64,000 nt of DNA from Fuscovulum ytuae. Lineage in GTDB: Bacteria > Pseudomonadota > Alphaproteobacteria > Rhodobacterales > Rhodobacteraceae. Location: NCBI RefSeq assembly GCF_029953595.1, contig NZ_CP124535.1, forward strand, positions 3,827,001-3,891,000, in the 5' to 3' direction. Both the position numbers and the translations under genes were made by a program. Of this stretch, positions 1-8,581 are shown piece by piece. Below the pieces are notes generated by a model. The model was not told the DNA's origin, did no database searches, and was given only the letters and a program-made list of their open reading frames with translations. Each line of letters starts with the position of its first letter. Position 1 is the first letter of the stretch.

Positions 1-145
1 GGGCAATGCGACCGCCGCGCCGGATGCCGAGATCGGCATGGGGCGGATGGGCAATGTGAAGCTTGACGCCAATAACGAAGGCGCGATGTCCGACCCGTTC
101 ACCTATGACGCGTCGAATATCGAGCAGTTCAAGTCGATCTTCTGA
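1..145 (+). CDS. rhaS: Sugar ABC transporter substrate-binding protein, C-terminal end only (likely rhamnose-binding RhaS)
   Basis: Only the last 47 codons lie in the window, read from base 2 and ending in TGA at 143-145. The tail reads ...DPFTYDASNIEQFKSIF. From memory, this resembles the C-termini of periplasmic rhamnose-binding RhaS proteins of the rhizobial type. The following ATPase, two permeases, rhamnose mutarotase and carbohydrate kinase are the order expected for rhaS-T-P-Q-U-K. The family is periplasmic and delivers substrate to the permeases. The assignment rests mainly on context, because the ligand-binding core is outside the window. Confidence 0.75.
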   Translation, partial: GNATAAPDAEIGMGRMGNVKLDANNEGAMSDPFTYDASNIEQFKSIF

Positions 146-151
146 TCCACG

Positions 152-191
152 GCCCCCGGAGGGATGTTCGTCCGTCCGGGGGCATCTTTTT
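152..191 (+). terminator. GC-rich hairpin plus T-run between rhaS and rhaT (intra-operon terminator or mRNA stabiliser)
   Basis: A perfect 9-bp stem, GCCCCCGGA (152-160) with TCCGGGGGC (175-183), is followed by CTTTTT at 186-191. It sits between the binding-protein stop and the ATPase. Such hairpins commonly let the binding protein be made in excess over the membrane components, through partial termination or 3'-end protection. The upstream in-frame ATG at 164 falls in the loop, which argues against it as the ATPase start. Confidence 0.7.
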
Positions 192-205
192 CCTGCGAGA
201 TGCGA

Positions 206-1702
206 ATGCAGCCCATCCTCCGCTTGCGCGGTATTGCCAAGTCATTTCCCGGCGTGAAGGCGCTGAACGGGGTGGAGCTTGACCTGTTCCCCGGTCAGGT
301 GACCGCGCTGGTGGGCGAGAATGGGGCGGGCAAATCGACCATCGTGAAGGTTCTGACTGGCATCTATCAACCCGATGAAGGGGTGATCGAGATGGAGGGC
401 CGTCCGGTGCGGTTTCCGAGTGCGGATGCTGCGGCGAAGGCCGGGGTGACGGCGATCCATCAAGAGACGGTGCTGTTTGACGAATTGACGGTGGCCGAGA
501 ATATCTGGCTGGGCCATGCGCCGCGCACGCGCTGGGGCCTGATCGACCGCAAGGCGATGCGGGCGGGGGCGGTGCGGCTGTTGGAAGAGATCGGGGCGCG
601 ACTGTCGCCCGACATGCGGCTGGGCGATCTGGGGATCGCCTCGCGCCATATGGTGGCGATTGCGCGCGCCCTGTCGATCGAGGCGCGGGTGGTGGTGCTG
701 GACGAACCCACCGCGGCGCTTTCGCATAAGGAGATTCAAGAGCTTTACGATCTGGTTGAGACGTTGAAGGCGCAGGGGAAGGCCATCCTCTTTATCAGCC
801 ACAAGTTCGACGAGATCTTCCGCATCGCGGACCGCTACACCGTTTTTCGGGACGGCCAATTCGTTGGCGCGGGCGAGATGGCGGCGGTGACCGAGGCGGA
901 ACTGGTGCAGATGATGGTGGGCCGGTCGGTGGATCAGATCTTTCCTGCCCGCATCCATTCCGTGGGCGAGCCTGTGCTGACGGTGAGCGGCTATAGCCAT
1001 CCAACGGAATTTGCCGATATCGGATTTACCCTGCATCGGGGCGAGATCCTTGGGTTCTACGGTTTGGTCGGCGCGGGGCGGTCCGAGGTGATGCAGGCGC
1101 TGTTCGGGATCACGCGGCCGTCGAAGGGCGCGGTGCGGATCGCCGGGCAGGTACGGGTGATCCGGTCCACGGCCGAGGCGGTGGAGGCAGGGATCGTCTA
1201 TGTCCCCGAAGATCGCGGTCGGCAGGGGGCGGTGAAGGGGTTGCCGATCTTTCAGAATGTCACGCTGCCTTCGCTGAGCGCGGTGAGCCGGGGCGGGTTC
1301 TTGCAGATGGCCGAGGAATTCGCACTGGCACGGGCCTATGTGGAACGGCTTGATCTGCGGGCGGCGGCGCTGGATCAGGATGTGGGGCTGTTGTCGGGGG
1401 GCAATCAGCAGAAAGTGGTGATCGCCAAATGGCTGGCCACCAAGCCGCAGGTGATAATCCTTGATGAGCCGACGAAGGGGATCGACATCGGGTCGAAGGC
1501 CGCCGTGCATGCCTTCATGGCGGAACTGGCGGCGCAGGGATTGGCGGTGATCATGGTGTCGTCGGAAATCCCCGAGGTGCTGGGCATGTCGGACCGCGTG
1601 ATCGTGATGCGCGAGGGGCGCATCGTGGATGAGGTGACGGGAGAGCGGATGACGCCTGAGACGCTTTTGCGTGCGGCGGCGGGATTGGCGGTGGCGGCAT
1701 GA
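206..1702 (+). CDS. rhaT: Rhamnose ABC transporter, fused-dimer ATP-binding protein
   Basis: This is a CUT2-type sugar importer ATPase with two ABC cassettes in one chain of about 498 residues. The first cassette has Walker A GENGAGKST at about residues 38-46 and Walker B VVLDEPTAAL. Its signature is degenerate (LGIASRHMVAIARAL in place of LSGGQ). The second cassette has LSGGNQQK and IILDEPTKGID but a weak Walker A, the usual asymmetry in RbsA/XylG/RhaT. I chose ATG 206; ATG 200 is also possible, and ATG 164 lies inside the hairpin. The stop overlaps the next start (ATGA). The rhamnose specificity is inferred from the linked mutarotase. Confidence 0.85.
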   Translation: MQPILRLRGIAKSFPGVKALNGVELDLFPGQVTALVGENGAGKSTIVKVLTGIYQPDEGVIEMEGRPVRFPSADAAAKAGVTAIHQETVLFDELTVAENIWLGHAPRTRWGLIDRKAMRAGAVRLLEEIGARLSPDMRLGDLGIASRHMVAIARALSIEARVVVLDEPTAALSHKEIQELYDLVETLKAQGKAILFISHKFDEIFRIADRYTVFRDGQFVGAGEMAAVTEAELVQMMVGRSVDQIFPARIHSVGEPVLTVSGYSHPTEFADIGFTLHRGEILGFYGLVGAGRSEVMQALFGITRPSKGAVRIAGQVRVIRSTAEAVEAGIVYVPEDRGRQGAVKGLPIFQNVTLPSLSAVSRGGFLQMAEEFALARAYVERLDLRAAALDQDVGLLSGGNQQKVVIAKWLATKPQVIILDEPTKGIDIGSKAAVHAFMAELAAQGLAVIMVSSEIPEVLGMSDRVIVMREGRIVDEVTGERMTPETLLRAAAGLAVAA

Positions 1703-2664
1703 GCCTGTTGCGTCACCGTGAGGTACTTCTGGCGCTGGCCATCCTTGTTGCGCTGGTTGTGATTGCGCTGCGTTTTCCTGCCTTTGTCGCGCCGGCGAGC
1801 CTTGCCAATGTGTTCAATGACACGGCGCCTTTGATGATCCTCGTGATCGGGCAGATGATCGTCATTCTGACGAAATGCATTGATTTGTCGGTGGCGGCCA
1901 ATCTGGCCCTGACGGGCATGGTGGCGGCGTTGATGAATGGCGCAGGTGTGCCCTTGCCCGTGATCCTATTGGCGGTCGTCGTGATGGGGGCGGCGCTCGG
2001 GGCGATCAACGGGCTGTTGGTGTGGAAGTTGGGCATTCCGTCCATCGTGGTGACGCTGGGGACGATGACCATCTATCGCGGCGTGATCTTTCTTTTGACC
2101 GACGGCAAATGGGTCAATGCGCATGAGATGACCGATGCCTTCAAAGCGCTGCCACGGTTGGTGGTGCTGGGCCTGCCGGTGATGAGTTGGGTGGCGGTGG
2201 CGTTGATCGCGGTCTTCGCGGTGGTTCTGATCCGCACGCCTTTGGGGCGGGCCTTTTATGCGGTGGGCGGAAATCCACATGCCGCCGTCTATGCCGGGAT
2301 CGATGTGGGGCGGACGCAATTCTGGGCCTTTACGCTTTCGGGGGTATTGGCGGGGATTACGGGCTATCTGTGGGTCGCACGCTATGCGGTGGCCTATGTC
2401 GATATCGCGGGCGGGTTTGAATTGGATGTGGTCGCGGCTTGCGTGATTGGCGGGGTGGCGATTGCCGGGGGGGCAGGGTCGATCTGGGGCGCGATCCTTG
2501 GGGCGCTTTTCCTTGGGGTGATCAAGAATGCGCTGCCGGTGGTGGGGATATCGCCCTTCTGGCAGATGGCGATCTCGGGCAGCGCGATCATCCTTGCCGT
2601 TGCCTTCAACGCGGCGCAGGGCCGCCCGAAGGGCCGCCTGATCCTGCGGGAGGCCGCGCGATGA
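1699..2664 (+). CDS. rhaP: Rhamnose ABC transporter permease 1
   Basis: A 321-residue polytopic inner-membrane protein of the RbsC/AraH (BPD_transp_2) family. Hydrophobic helices run almost end to end. The family's conserved loop GIPSIVVTLGTMTIYRG is near residues 113-130 and a GGxxIxGGxGS stretch is near residues 245-260. It would form one half of the translocation channel. It starts on an ATGA overlap with the ATPase and ends on another with the second permease, so the genes are likely translationally coupled. Two different permeases in tandem are typical of the RhaSTPQ system. Confidence 0.85.
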   Translation: MSLLRHREVLLALAILVALVVIALRFPAFVAPASLANVFNDTAPLMILVIGQMIVILTKCIDLSVAANLALTGMVAALMNGAGVPLPVILLAVVVMGAALGAINGLLVWKLGIPSIVVTLGTMTIYRGVIFLLTDGKWVNAHEMTDAFKALPRLVVLGLPVMSWVAVALIAVFAVVLIRTPLGRAFYAVGGNPHAAVYAGIDVGRTQFWAFTLSGVLAGITGYLWVARYAVAYVDIAGGFELDVVAACVIGGVAIAGGAGSIWGAILGALFLGVIKNALPVVGISPFWQMAISGSAIILAVAFNAAQGRPKGRLILREAAR

Positions 2665-3647
2665 CGATGCAGGACCCTATGGCGCGGGCTATTCCCGATC
2701 GGCTGCAATCGCCCTTTGCACGGGCGCTGCGCAGTTGGGAGACGATCCTTCTGGTCGTGCTGCTGGCGGTTTGCCTGACCAACAGTTTTCTGTCGCCTTA
2801 TTTCCTGAACGCCTGGAACCTGTCGGACGCGACCTTCAACTTCACGGAAAAGGCGCTGATCGCCTTTGCCATGGCGATGCTGATCATCGCGGGGGATATC
2901 GACCTGTCGGTGGCGTCGATCATTGCGCTCGCCTCAACGGCGATGGGGCTTGTGATGACGATGGGGGCGGGGGTGCCTGTCATCGTCCTGACGGGCATCG
3001 TGACGGGGCTGATCTGCGGGGCAATCAACGGGGTGCTGGTGGCGGGGCTGGGTCTTCCCTCCATCGTGGTGACGATCGGCACGATGAGCCTGTTCCGGGG
3101 CGTGGCCTTTGTCGTGCTGGGCGACAAGGCCTTTACCGGATACCCGAAGGAATTCGCTTATTTCGGGCAGGGCTATGTGTGGTGGGTGATCAGCTTTGAA
3201 CTGGTGCTGTTTGCTGTGGCGGCGGTGATTTACTGGGCGCTTTTGCATCGCACGGGGTTTGGGCGGGCGGTCTATGCCATCGGCAACAACGCTACCGCCG
3301 CGCGGTTTTCGGGCATCCGGGTGGATCGGGTGCGGTTTGTCCTGTTCCTGCTGACGGGGATGATGAGCGGGATTGCCGCCGTCTGCCTGACCTCGCGGTT
3401 GGGATCGACGCGGCCCTCTATCGCGACGGGATGGGAGTTGGAGATCGTCACCATGGTGGTTCTGGGGGGCGTCAACATCCTTGGTGGATCGGGGCGGATC
3501 ACGGGGGTGGTGTTGGCCGCGCTGATCATGGGGATGGTGACCTTTGGCTTTGGGCTTTTGAACGTGCCGGGGATCGTGATGTCGATCTTCCTTGGCCTTC
3601 TGCTGATCGGGACAATCGCGATACCCCTGCTGTTGCGGAGGAGATGA
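2661..3647 (+). CDS. rhaQ: Rhamnose ABC transporter permease 2
   Basis: The second BPD_transp_2 permease, about 328 residues. It has an N-terminal cytoplasmic stretch of about 30 residues before the first membrane helix. The motif [17 protein letters not shown] parallels that in the first permease, and [14 protein letters not shown] lies near the C-terminus. ATG 2661 overlaps the previous stop; an ATG two codons later is also possible. An open frame extends well upstream of 2661 inside rhaP, but that part is out-of-frame rhaP sequence. It probably pairs with the first permease as a heterodimer. Confidence 0.85.
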   Translation: MTMQDPMARAIPDRLQSPFARALRSWETILLVVLLAVCLTNSFLSPYFLNAWNLSDATFNFTEKALIAFAMAMLIIAGDIDLSVASIIALASTAMGLVMTMGAGVPVIVLTGIVTGLICGAINGVLVAGLGLPSIVVTIGTMSLFRGVAFVVLGDKAFTGYPKEFAYFGQGYVWWVISFELVLFAVAAVIYWALLHRTGFGRAVYAIGNNATAARFSGIRVDRVRFVLFLLTGMMSGIAAVCLTSRLGSTRPSIATGWELEIVTMVVLGGVNILGGSGRITGVVLAALIMGMVTFGFGLLNVPGIVMSIFLGLLLIGTIAIPLLLRRR

Positions 3648-3961
3648 TGGAGAAATACGCCTTCAAGATGCAGCTGCATCCTGGGATGGAGGAGGAGTAT
3701 CGCCGCCGTCATGACGAGATTTGGCCGGAACTGGTGGATCTTTTACGCGAGGCGGGGGTACGGGATTATTCCATCCATCTGGACCGCGAGACTGGCATCC
3801 TGTTCGGCGTGTTGTGGCGGAAGAAGGATCACGGGATGGCGGCTTTGCCGACCCATCCCGTGATGCGGCGATGGTGGGCGCATATGGCCGATATCATGGT
3901 GACAAAGCCGGATAACGAACCGGTGGCGGTGCTGCTGGCTCCCGTCTTTCATATGGATTGA
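3644..3961 (+). CDS. rhaM: L-rhamnose mutarotase
   Basis: A 105-residue protein of the RhaM/YiiL family (called RhaU in rhizobia), which interconverts the alpha and beta anomers of L-rhamnose in the cytoplasm. The start [19 protein letters not shown] and the [10 protein letters not shown] segment fit the family. The His of RHDEIWP lies at residue 22 or 23 depending on the start, matching the catalytic His22 of E. coli RhaM. W and D/N residues in the C-terminal half ([11 protein letters not shown]) are also typical. ATGs at 3644 and 3647 are both possible; the first overlaps the permease stop. This gene is what fixes the operon's substrate as rhamnose. Confidence 0.9.
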   Translation: MMEKYAFKMQLHPGMEEEYRRRHDEIWPELVDLLREAGVRDYSIHLDRETGILFGVLWRKKDHGMAALPTHPVMRRWWAHMADIMVTKPDNEPVAVLLAPVFHMD

Positions 3962-3970
3962 GCAGGGGCC

Positions 3971-5323
3971 ATGGCGCGGATCGCCGTTCTGGATATCGGC
4001 AAGACCAATCTGAAGCTGGCGGTGGTCGATCTGACGGCGCGGGCAGAGGTGGCAGTCATCACCGCGCCGAACCGGGTGCTGCCCGGCCCGCCCTGGCCGC
4101 ATTTCGATGTCGATGCGCAATGGCGGTTCCTGATCGATGGCTTGCGGCGCATGGTCGTGGCGCATGCGATTGACGGGGTCACGGTCACCACGCATGGGGC
4201 GTGCTGCGCGCTGCTGGATCGGGACGGCAACCTTGCAGCCCCGGTCTTGGATTACGAACATCCCGGCCCGGATGCCCAGGCCGCTGCCTATGATGCGCTG
4301 CGCCCGGATTTCGCGGAAACCGGATCGCCCCGGCTGCCCCTTGGGCTGAATGTCGGGGCGCAGTTGCATTACATGCTGGCGCTCGATCTGGGGCTGCAGG
4401 ACCGGATCGCCCATGTGGTGACATGGCCGCAATATTGGGGGTTTCGGCTGACAGGGCGGATGGCTTGCGACCTTTCCTCGCTGGGCTGTCATACCGATCT
4501 GTGGAACCCGTCGGCGGGGCGCTGGTCCACACTTCCCGCGCGGCTGGGGCTGGAGGGGAAGATGGCCCCGCCGCAAAGGCCGGATGCGGTGCTGGGGGTT
4601 GTGAGTGGGCTGGTGCAGGCGGAAACGGGGTTGGGTCCGGTGCCGGTGCGGGTGGGGATACATGATTCCAACGCTTCGCTTCTGCCTCATCTGCTGGGTC
4701 GGCGACCGCCATTTGCGGTGGTGTCAACGGGGACATGGGTGATCTCGATGGCGGTTGGGGGGCGGCAGGTGGCGCTGGACCCGGCGCGGGATACGCTGGT
4801 CAATGTCAGTGCGGTGGGTGCGCCGGTGCCATCGGCGCGTTTCATGGGCGGGCGGGACTATGAGGTGATGCGCCCGGAGGGCGCGGTCCGGGCGGGGCCT
4901 GCTGATGCCGAACGGGTGCTGGCGGCCGGGGTGATGCTGTTGCCATCGGTGACGCCGGGGACGGGGCCTTTTCCGCAGTCGGCCGGTCGATGGACGCTGG
5001 AGCCTGCAACGCCCGAAATGCGCGAAGTGGCCTTGGGCTATTATCTGGGGCTGATGACGGCGACCTGCCTTGATCTGATTGGGGCAGAGGGGCCGGTGGT
5101 CGTGGAAGGGCCTATGGCTGCAAACCCTTGGCTGCGGGCGATGCTTGCGGCGGCGACCGGGCGCGCTGTGATGGCATCACCGGCGGTGACGGGCACTGCC
5201 ATCGGGGCGGCGCTGCTGTTTCACAAGGGGGTGCTGCCCGACATGGCGGCACCTGAGCCCGAGGCGGGCGATCCGCGGCTTGCGGCCTATGCGGCGCGCT
5301 GGCGAGAGCTGGCCGGGCGGTAG
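3971..5323 (+). CDS. rhaK: FGGY-type carbohydrate kinase (rhamnulokinase-like RhaK)
   Basis: A 450-residue sugar kinase of the FGGY/ASKHA fold. The N-terminal phosphate loop VLDIGKTNLKLAVVD lies at residues 6-20. STGTWVIS near residue 255 is the second nucleotide-binding motif. In rhizobial rhamnose operons RhaK phosphorylates the keto-sugar and is also needed for uptake. It follows the mutarotase after 9 bases with a GGGG-type ribosome site. Rhamnose isomerase and aldolase/dehydrogenase genes are not in the window and may lie upstream. An exact substrate cannot be read from sequence alone. Confidence 0.8.
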   Translation: MARIAVLDIGKTNLKLAVVDLTARAEVAVITAPNRVLPGPPWPHFDVDAQWRFLIDGLRRMVVAHAIDGVTVTTHGACCALLDRDGNLAAPVLDYEHPGPDAQAAAYDALRPDFAETGSPRLPLGLNVGAQLHYMLALDLGLQDRIAHVVTWPQYWGFRLTGRMACDLSSLGCHTDLWNPSAGRWSTLPARLGLEGKMAPPQRPDAVLGVVSGLVQAETGLGPVPVRVGIHDSNASLLPHLLGRRPPFAVVSTGTWVISMAVGGRQVALDPARDTLVNVSAVGAPVPSARFMGGRDYEVMRPEGAVRAGPADAERVLAAGVMLLPSVTPGTGPFPQSAGRWTLEPATPEMREVALGYYLGLMTATCLDLIGAEGPVVVEGPMAANPWLRAMLAAATGRAVMASPAVTGTAIGAALLFHKGVLPDMAAPEPEAGDPRLAAYAARWRELAGR

Positions 5324-5324
5324 G

Positions 5325-5353
5325 AAAGGGGGCGGCGGGCCGCCCCCCCTTTT
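5325..5353. terminator. Bidirectional terminator between rhaK and the aldehyde dehydrogenase
   Basis: GGGGGCGGC (5328-5336) pairs with GCCGCCCCC (5339-5347). Flanking A's on one side and TTTT at 5350-5353 on the other let it act on both strands. The two genes converge here with only 46 bases between them. Confidence 0.75.
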
Positions 5354-5369
5354 GCCTGCTTGGCCCGAC

Positions 5370-6890
5370 TTAGAAGAAGCCCAGCTTGTTGGGGTTGTAG
5401 CTGACCAGCATGTTCTTGGTCTGCTGATAATGGTCGAGCATCATCTTATGCGTTTCGCGCCCGATGCCCGATTGCTTGTAGCCGCCAAAGGCCGCATGGG
5501 CGGGGTAGGCGTGGTAGTTGTTCACCCAGACCCGGCCTGCCTCGATATTGCGGCCAAAGCGGTAGGCGCGGGTGCCGTCGCGGGTCCAGACACCGGCGCC
5601 TAGGCCATACATGGTGTCATTGGCGATCTGGAGGGCCTCTGCCTCGTCCTTGAAGGTGGTTACCGATACGACGGGGCCGAAGATTTCTTCCTGAAAGACG
5701 CGCATCTTGTTGTGGCCCTTCAGGATGGTGGGCTGGATGTAATAGCCGCTGGCCAGATCGCCGTTGAAGCGGGCGGCGTCTCCGCCGACCAAAACCTCGG
5801 CCCCTTCTTCGCGGCCGATGGTGAAGTAGGACATGATCTTGTCATGCTGCTGCTTTGACGCCTGCGCGCCGACCATCGTGGTCATGTCGCGCGGGTCGCC
5901 CTGCTTGATCGCCTTCACGCGGGCGATGCAGCGTTCCATGAAGCGGTCATAGATGTCTTCCTGGATCAGCGCGCGGGACGGGCAGGTGCAGACCTCACCC
6001 TGATTGAAGGCGAAGAGGACGAAGCCTTCGACGGCCTTGTCGAGGAATGCGTCATCTTCGGCCATCACGTCAGAGAAGAAGATGTTGGGCGACTTGCCAC
6101 CCAGTTCCAGCGTGACGGGGATCAGGTTGACGGTCGCGGCTTCCATGATCTTGCGGCCCGTGGCGGTGGACCCTGTGAAGGCGATCTTGGCGATGCGGGT
6201 CGAGCGGGCAAGGGCATCGCCCGCCTCGGCGCCCGTGCCGTTGACGATGTTCAGCACACCCGGCGGCAGCAGATCGGCGATGAGTTCGGCCAGAACCATG
6301 ATCGCGGCGGGGGTCTGTTCGGCGGGCTTCATCACGATGCAGTTGCCTGCGGCCAGGGCGGGGGCAAGTTTCCATGCCGCCATCAGGATGGAGAAGTTCC
6401 ACGGGATGATCTGGCCCACGACGCCGAGCGGTTCGTGGAAGTGATAGGCGACGGTGTCATGGTCGATTTCGGACATCGTGCCTTCCTGCGCGCGCAGGAC
6501 GCCCGCGAAATAGCGGAAATGGTCCACGGACAGGGGGATGTCGGCATTCACCGTTTCGCGGATCGGTTTGCCGTTGTCCCATGTCTCGGCTGTGGCGAGG
6601 AGTTCTAGGTTTGCCTCGAGCCGGTCGGCGATCTTGAGCAGCACGTTGGAGCGGTGGGCGGCGCTGGTCTTTCCCCAAGCCTCTTTCGCGGCATGGGCGG
6701 CGTCGAGGGCAAGGTTGACATCGGCCGCGTCCGAGCGGGCGACTTCGCAGACCTTGGCCCCGGTGATCGGGGTGATGTTGTCCATGTAGCGGCCCGCAAC
6801 GGGGGCCACGAATTTGCCGCCGATGAAGTTGTCGTAGCGGGTTTTGAAGGGCGAGCCGATGAGGGCTTCGGGTTTGGTCATCTCGTTCAT
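5370..6890 (-). CDS. NAD(P)+-dependent aldehyde dehydrogenase, AldB/AcoD/ExaC type
   Basis: A 506-residue aldehyde dehydrogenase oxidising aldehydes such as acetaldehyde to acids in the cytosol. Visible motifs are IIPWNFS (160s), FTGSTATG (around 238-245), the general-base Glu in LELGGKSPN (E262) and the active-site [11 protein letters not shown] with Cys301. The [11 protein letters not shown] version is characteristic of the AldB/AcoD/ExaC subgroup. Transcription probably starts in the 140-base gap downstream of the regulator gene. That gap holds a perfect 10-bp-arm inverted repeat at 6990-7013. Neighbouring AcoR-type regulators are common for this subgroup. Confidence 0.9.
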   Translation of the reverse strand: MNEMTKPEALIGSPFKTRYDNFIGGKFVAPVAGRYMDNITPITGAKVCEVARSDAADVNLALDAAHAAKEAWGKTSAAHRSNVLLKIADRLEANLELLATAETWDNGKPIRETVNADIPLSVDHFRYFAGVLRAQEGTMSEIDHDTVAYHFHEPLGVVGQIIPWNFSILMAAWKLAPALAAGNCIVMKPAEQTPAAIMVLAELIADLLPPGVLNIVNGTGAEAGDALARSTRIAKIAFTGSTATGRKIMEAATVNLIPVTLELGGKSPNIFFSDVMAEDDAFLDKAVEGFVLFAFNQGEVCTCPSRALIQEDIYDRFMERCIARVKAIKQGDPRDMTTMVGAQASKQQHDKIMSYFTIGREEGAEVLVGGDAARFNGDLASGYYIQPTILKGHNKMRVFQEEIFGPVVSVTTFKDEAEALQIANDTMYGLGAGVWTRDGTRAYRFGRNIEAGRVWVNNYHAYPAHAAFGGYKQSGIGRETHKMMLDHYQQTKNMLVSYNPNKLGFF

Positions 6891-6989
6891 GGGGTCCTCC
6901 TCTGGACAGGGCCGCCTCCTCGCGGCCTGTGTTTAGACTGCGGAGGGTGCCTGAGTCGGTCATCCCCATGGCGGCAGGTGCCGGGGCGG

Positions 6990-7013
6990 ACCTGTCGCAG
7001 GGTTGCGACAGGT
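6990..7013. promoter_or_regulatory. Perfect inverted repeat upstream of the aldehyde dehydrogenase, candidate operator
   Basis: Arms ACCTGTCGCA (6990-6999) and TGCGACAGGT (7004-7013) are separated by 4 bases. The 10-bp arms match perfectly, and the site lies 100 bases upstream of the aldehyde dehydrogenase start, just past the regulator's stop codon. The simplest reading is a binding site for the adjacent Fis-HTH regulator. A role as a short terminator for that gene is the alternative, although no T-run follows. Confidence 0.55.
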
Positions 7014-7030
7014 GCGGTGGGAAAATGTGG

Positions 7031-7972
7031 TCAGCCGCGGTCGAGACGGCGGTGAAGCGTGGCGCGTGACAGGCCAAGGGCGCGGGCGGCGGCAGAGATA
7101 TTGCCGCCGCTGCGCGCAAGGGCGCGGGCGATGACGGCGCGTTCGGCATCGGCAAAGCCGTCGGGGGCGTCGGTGCCAAGGATATCGGACAGCGGGCGTG
7201 GGGTGGCGGCAAGGTCACCTGCCAGGTTCAATTGCGCGCGCGCGGCGCGGGTTGCGCCGATGACAAGGTCTTGGGCATCCACTGCCAGCATCGCGCCAAG
7301 GGCGCGGTCGGTGCCGGGCACCATCACAAGGCGCGCGCGCGGGTAGAGGCGGGTGAAAAGATCGGCCTCGACCCGGCGTGCAGCCTCGGCCACGGTGGCG
7401 GCGATCAGGCTGCTGATGGCTTCGGGCAGGTCTGCGCGGGCGGTAGAGACATCGATCACCGCGGTCAGCGCGCCATCGGCCCCGAAGACGGGGGCAGAGG
7501 AGCAGGACAGCCCGATGTTGCGCGCAAGGAAATGCTGGTCGCGGTGGATCGTTACGGGGCGGGCTTCGGCAAGGCAGGTGCCGATGCCATTGGTCCCTGC
7601 CTGCGCTTCGGACCATGCGGTGCCTGTCCAGAGGCCAGCAGCCGTGAAGTCGCGGTCGTCTCCGGCATTGCCGCGGCGGTCCAGCGCCACGCCATCGGTA
7701 TCGGCCAGAACGATACAGGCCCCAAGGCCGCCCACGGTTTGAAACAGGCGGTCAAGATGGGGGGCCGCGGTGGGCAGAAGCACCCCCGCCCGTTCCTGCG
7801 CAAGGGCGAGTTCCGCCGCGCTGAGCCGATTTTCAAGGCGCGCATCGGCAGGGTCCAGGCGGTAAAGCGTGGCAGAGCGCGCCCAAGAGGCGGCCAGAGC
7901 GGAGCGGGCGGCATGGCCCGCGCGGATGGCGGTTTCGACACGGGTCACGTGCTGACTGGCAGGCGATGGCAT
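7031..7972 (-). CDS. GAF-domain transcriptional regulator with Fis-type HTH (AcoR-like, no AAA+ domain)
   Basis: A 313-residue protein with an N-terminal GAF-type sensory domain (about residues 75-205, with GTNGIGTCLAEARPV and FGADGALTAVIDVS). A short linker follows, then a C-terminal Fis-family helix-turn-helix (about 278-312, SGGNISAAARALGLSRATLHRRL). AcoR proteins normally carry a sigma54-contacting AAA+ domain between these parts. It is absent here, so control should not need sigma54. I chose ATG at 7972 (MPSPASQHV); the frame stays open further upstream but only as antisense of modE. It probably controls the downstream aldehyde dehydrogenase. Confidence 0.85.
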   Translation of the reverse strand: MPSPASQHVTRVETAIRAGHAARSALAASWARSATLYRLDPADARLENRLSAAELALAQERAGVLLPTAAPHLDRLFQTVGGLGACIVLADTDGVALDRRGNAGDDRDFTAAGLWTGTAWSEAQAGTNGIGTCLAEARPVTIHRDQHFLARNIGLSCSSAPVFGADGALTAVIDVSTARADLPEAISSLIAATVAEAARRVEADLFTRLYPRARLVMVPGTDRALGAMLAVDAQDLVIGATRAARAQLNLAGDLAATPRPLSDILGTDAPDGFADAERAVIARALARSGGNISAAARALGLSRATLHRRLDRG

Positions 7973-8152
7973 GGCGTCCCCCGGTGATGCGGCTGGTGCC
8001 GCCTTGGTCGGCAGGTTGGGGTGAGTGTGCGGGGAAGCGGGCCCCTTGGCAACGTGGCCAAAAGCAGCATGCCGGGGCGAGCCTTGGCGCGACGGGTTGC
8101 CAGCAGGGACCGGTTCGGGAAGTATCGGATCTTGCATCGGGGGGTTGGGTCC

Positions 8153-8518
8153 ATGACCGCGTTGAAACTGCGCATTCTTTTCGACGGGGCGATGCTTGGG
8201 CCGGGCAAGGCCCAGCTTTTGGAACATATCCGTGAGACGGGATCGATCGCGGCGGCAGGGCGGCAGATGGATATGTCCTATCGGCGGGCGTGGCTGTTGG
8301 TTGAAGAGATGAACACGGCTTTTGTCCAACCTTTGGTGAGCAGCGCGCGGGGTGGGCCGGGGGGCGGCGGAGCGCGGTTGACCGAGACGGGCGAAGAGGT
8401 GCTGCGCCTTTATCGCGAGGTGGTGGCGCGGTCGGAACAAGCCGCGGCCCCTGCGGTGGCAGCGCTGGAGGGCATGTTGCGGGCAAAGCAGGCGAGCGAA
8501 ATATTGAGCGGAAAATAA
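8153..8518 (+). CDS. ModE-like molybdate-responsive regulator, DNA-binding domain only
   Basis: 121 residues matching the N-terminal LysR-type winged HTH of ModE (LKLRILFDGAMLGPGKAQLLEHIRETGSI, then AAGRQMDMSYRRAWLLVEEMN). The C-terminal tandem Mop molybdate-binding domains of full ModE are missing. The length fits the stand-alone ModE N-terminal-domain family. ATG 8153 is chosen because homology begins here. It sits 63 bases before modA in the same direction, with a candidate Mo-box between them. It could act through a separate molybdate sensor or respond differently from E. coli ModE. Confidence 0.8.
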   Translation: MTALKLRILFDGAMLGPGKAQLLEHIRETGSIAAAGRQMDMSYRRAWLLVEEMNTAFVQPLVSSARGGPGGGGARLTETGEEVLRLYREVVARSEQAAAPAVAALEGMLRAKQASEILSGK

Positions 8519-8542
8519 CGCTTGCCTCGGATGGAATGGCTG

Positions 8543-8570
8543 AGTGATATGTTTTGAGGAATATATCGCT
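8543..8570. promoter_or_regulatory. Candidate ModE-type Mo-box before modA
   Basis: Imperfect inverted repeat AGTGATATGT (8543-8552) and ATATATCGCT (8561-8570), 8 of 10 positions matching across an 8-base spacer. The AT-rich TATAT/CG character resembles ModE sites and stands out in this GC-rich region. It is immediately upstream of the GGAGGA ribosome site of modA. Confidence 0.45.
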
Positions 8571-8581
8571 TGGAGGATAGC

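Noticed and set aside
164-205. ATG 164 as rhaT start
   Set aside because: It falls in the loop of a perfect hairpin and the residues before 206 have no family similarity.
6891-6989. Sigma54 (-24/-12) promoter before the aldehyde dehydrogenase
   Set aside because: A GGCAC-like string is present but the spacing to GC is 8 instead of 10, and the regulator lacks a AAA+ domain.
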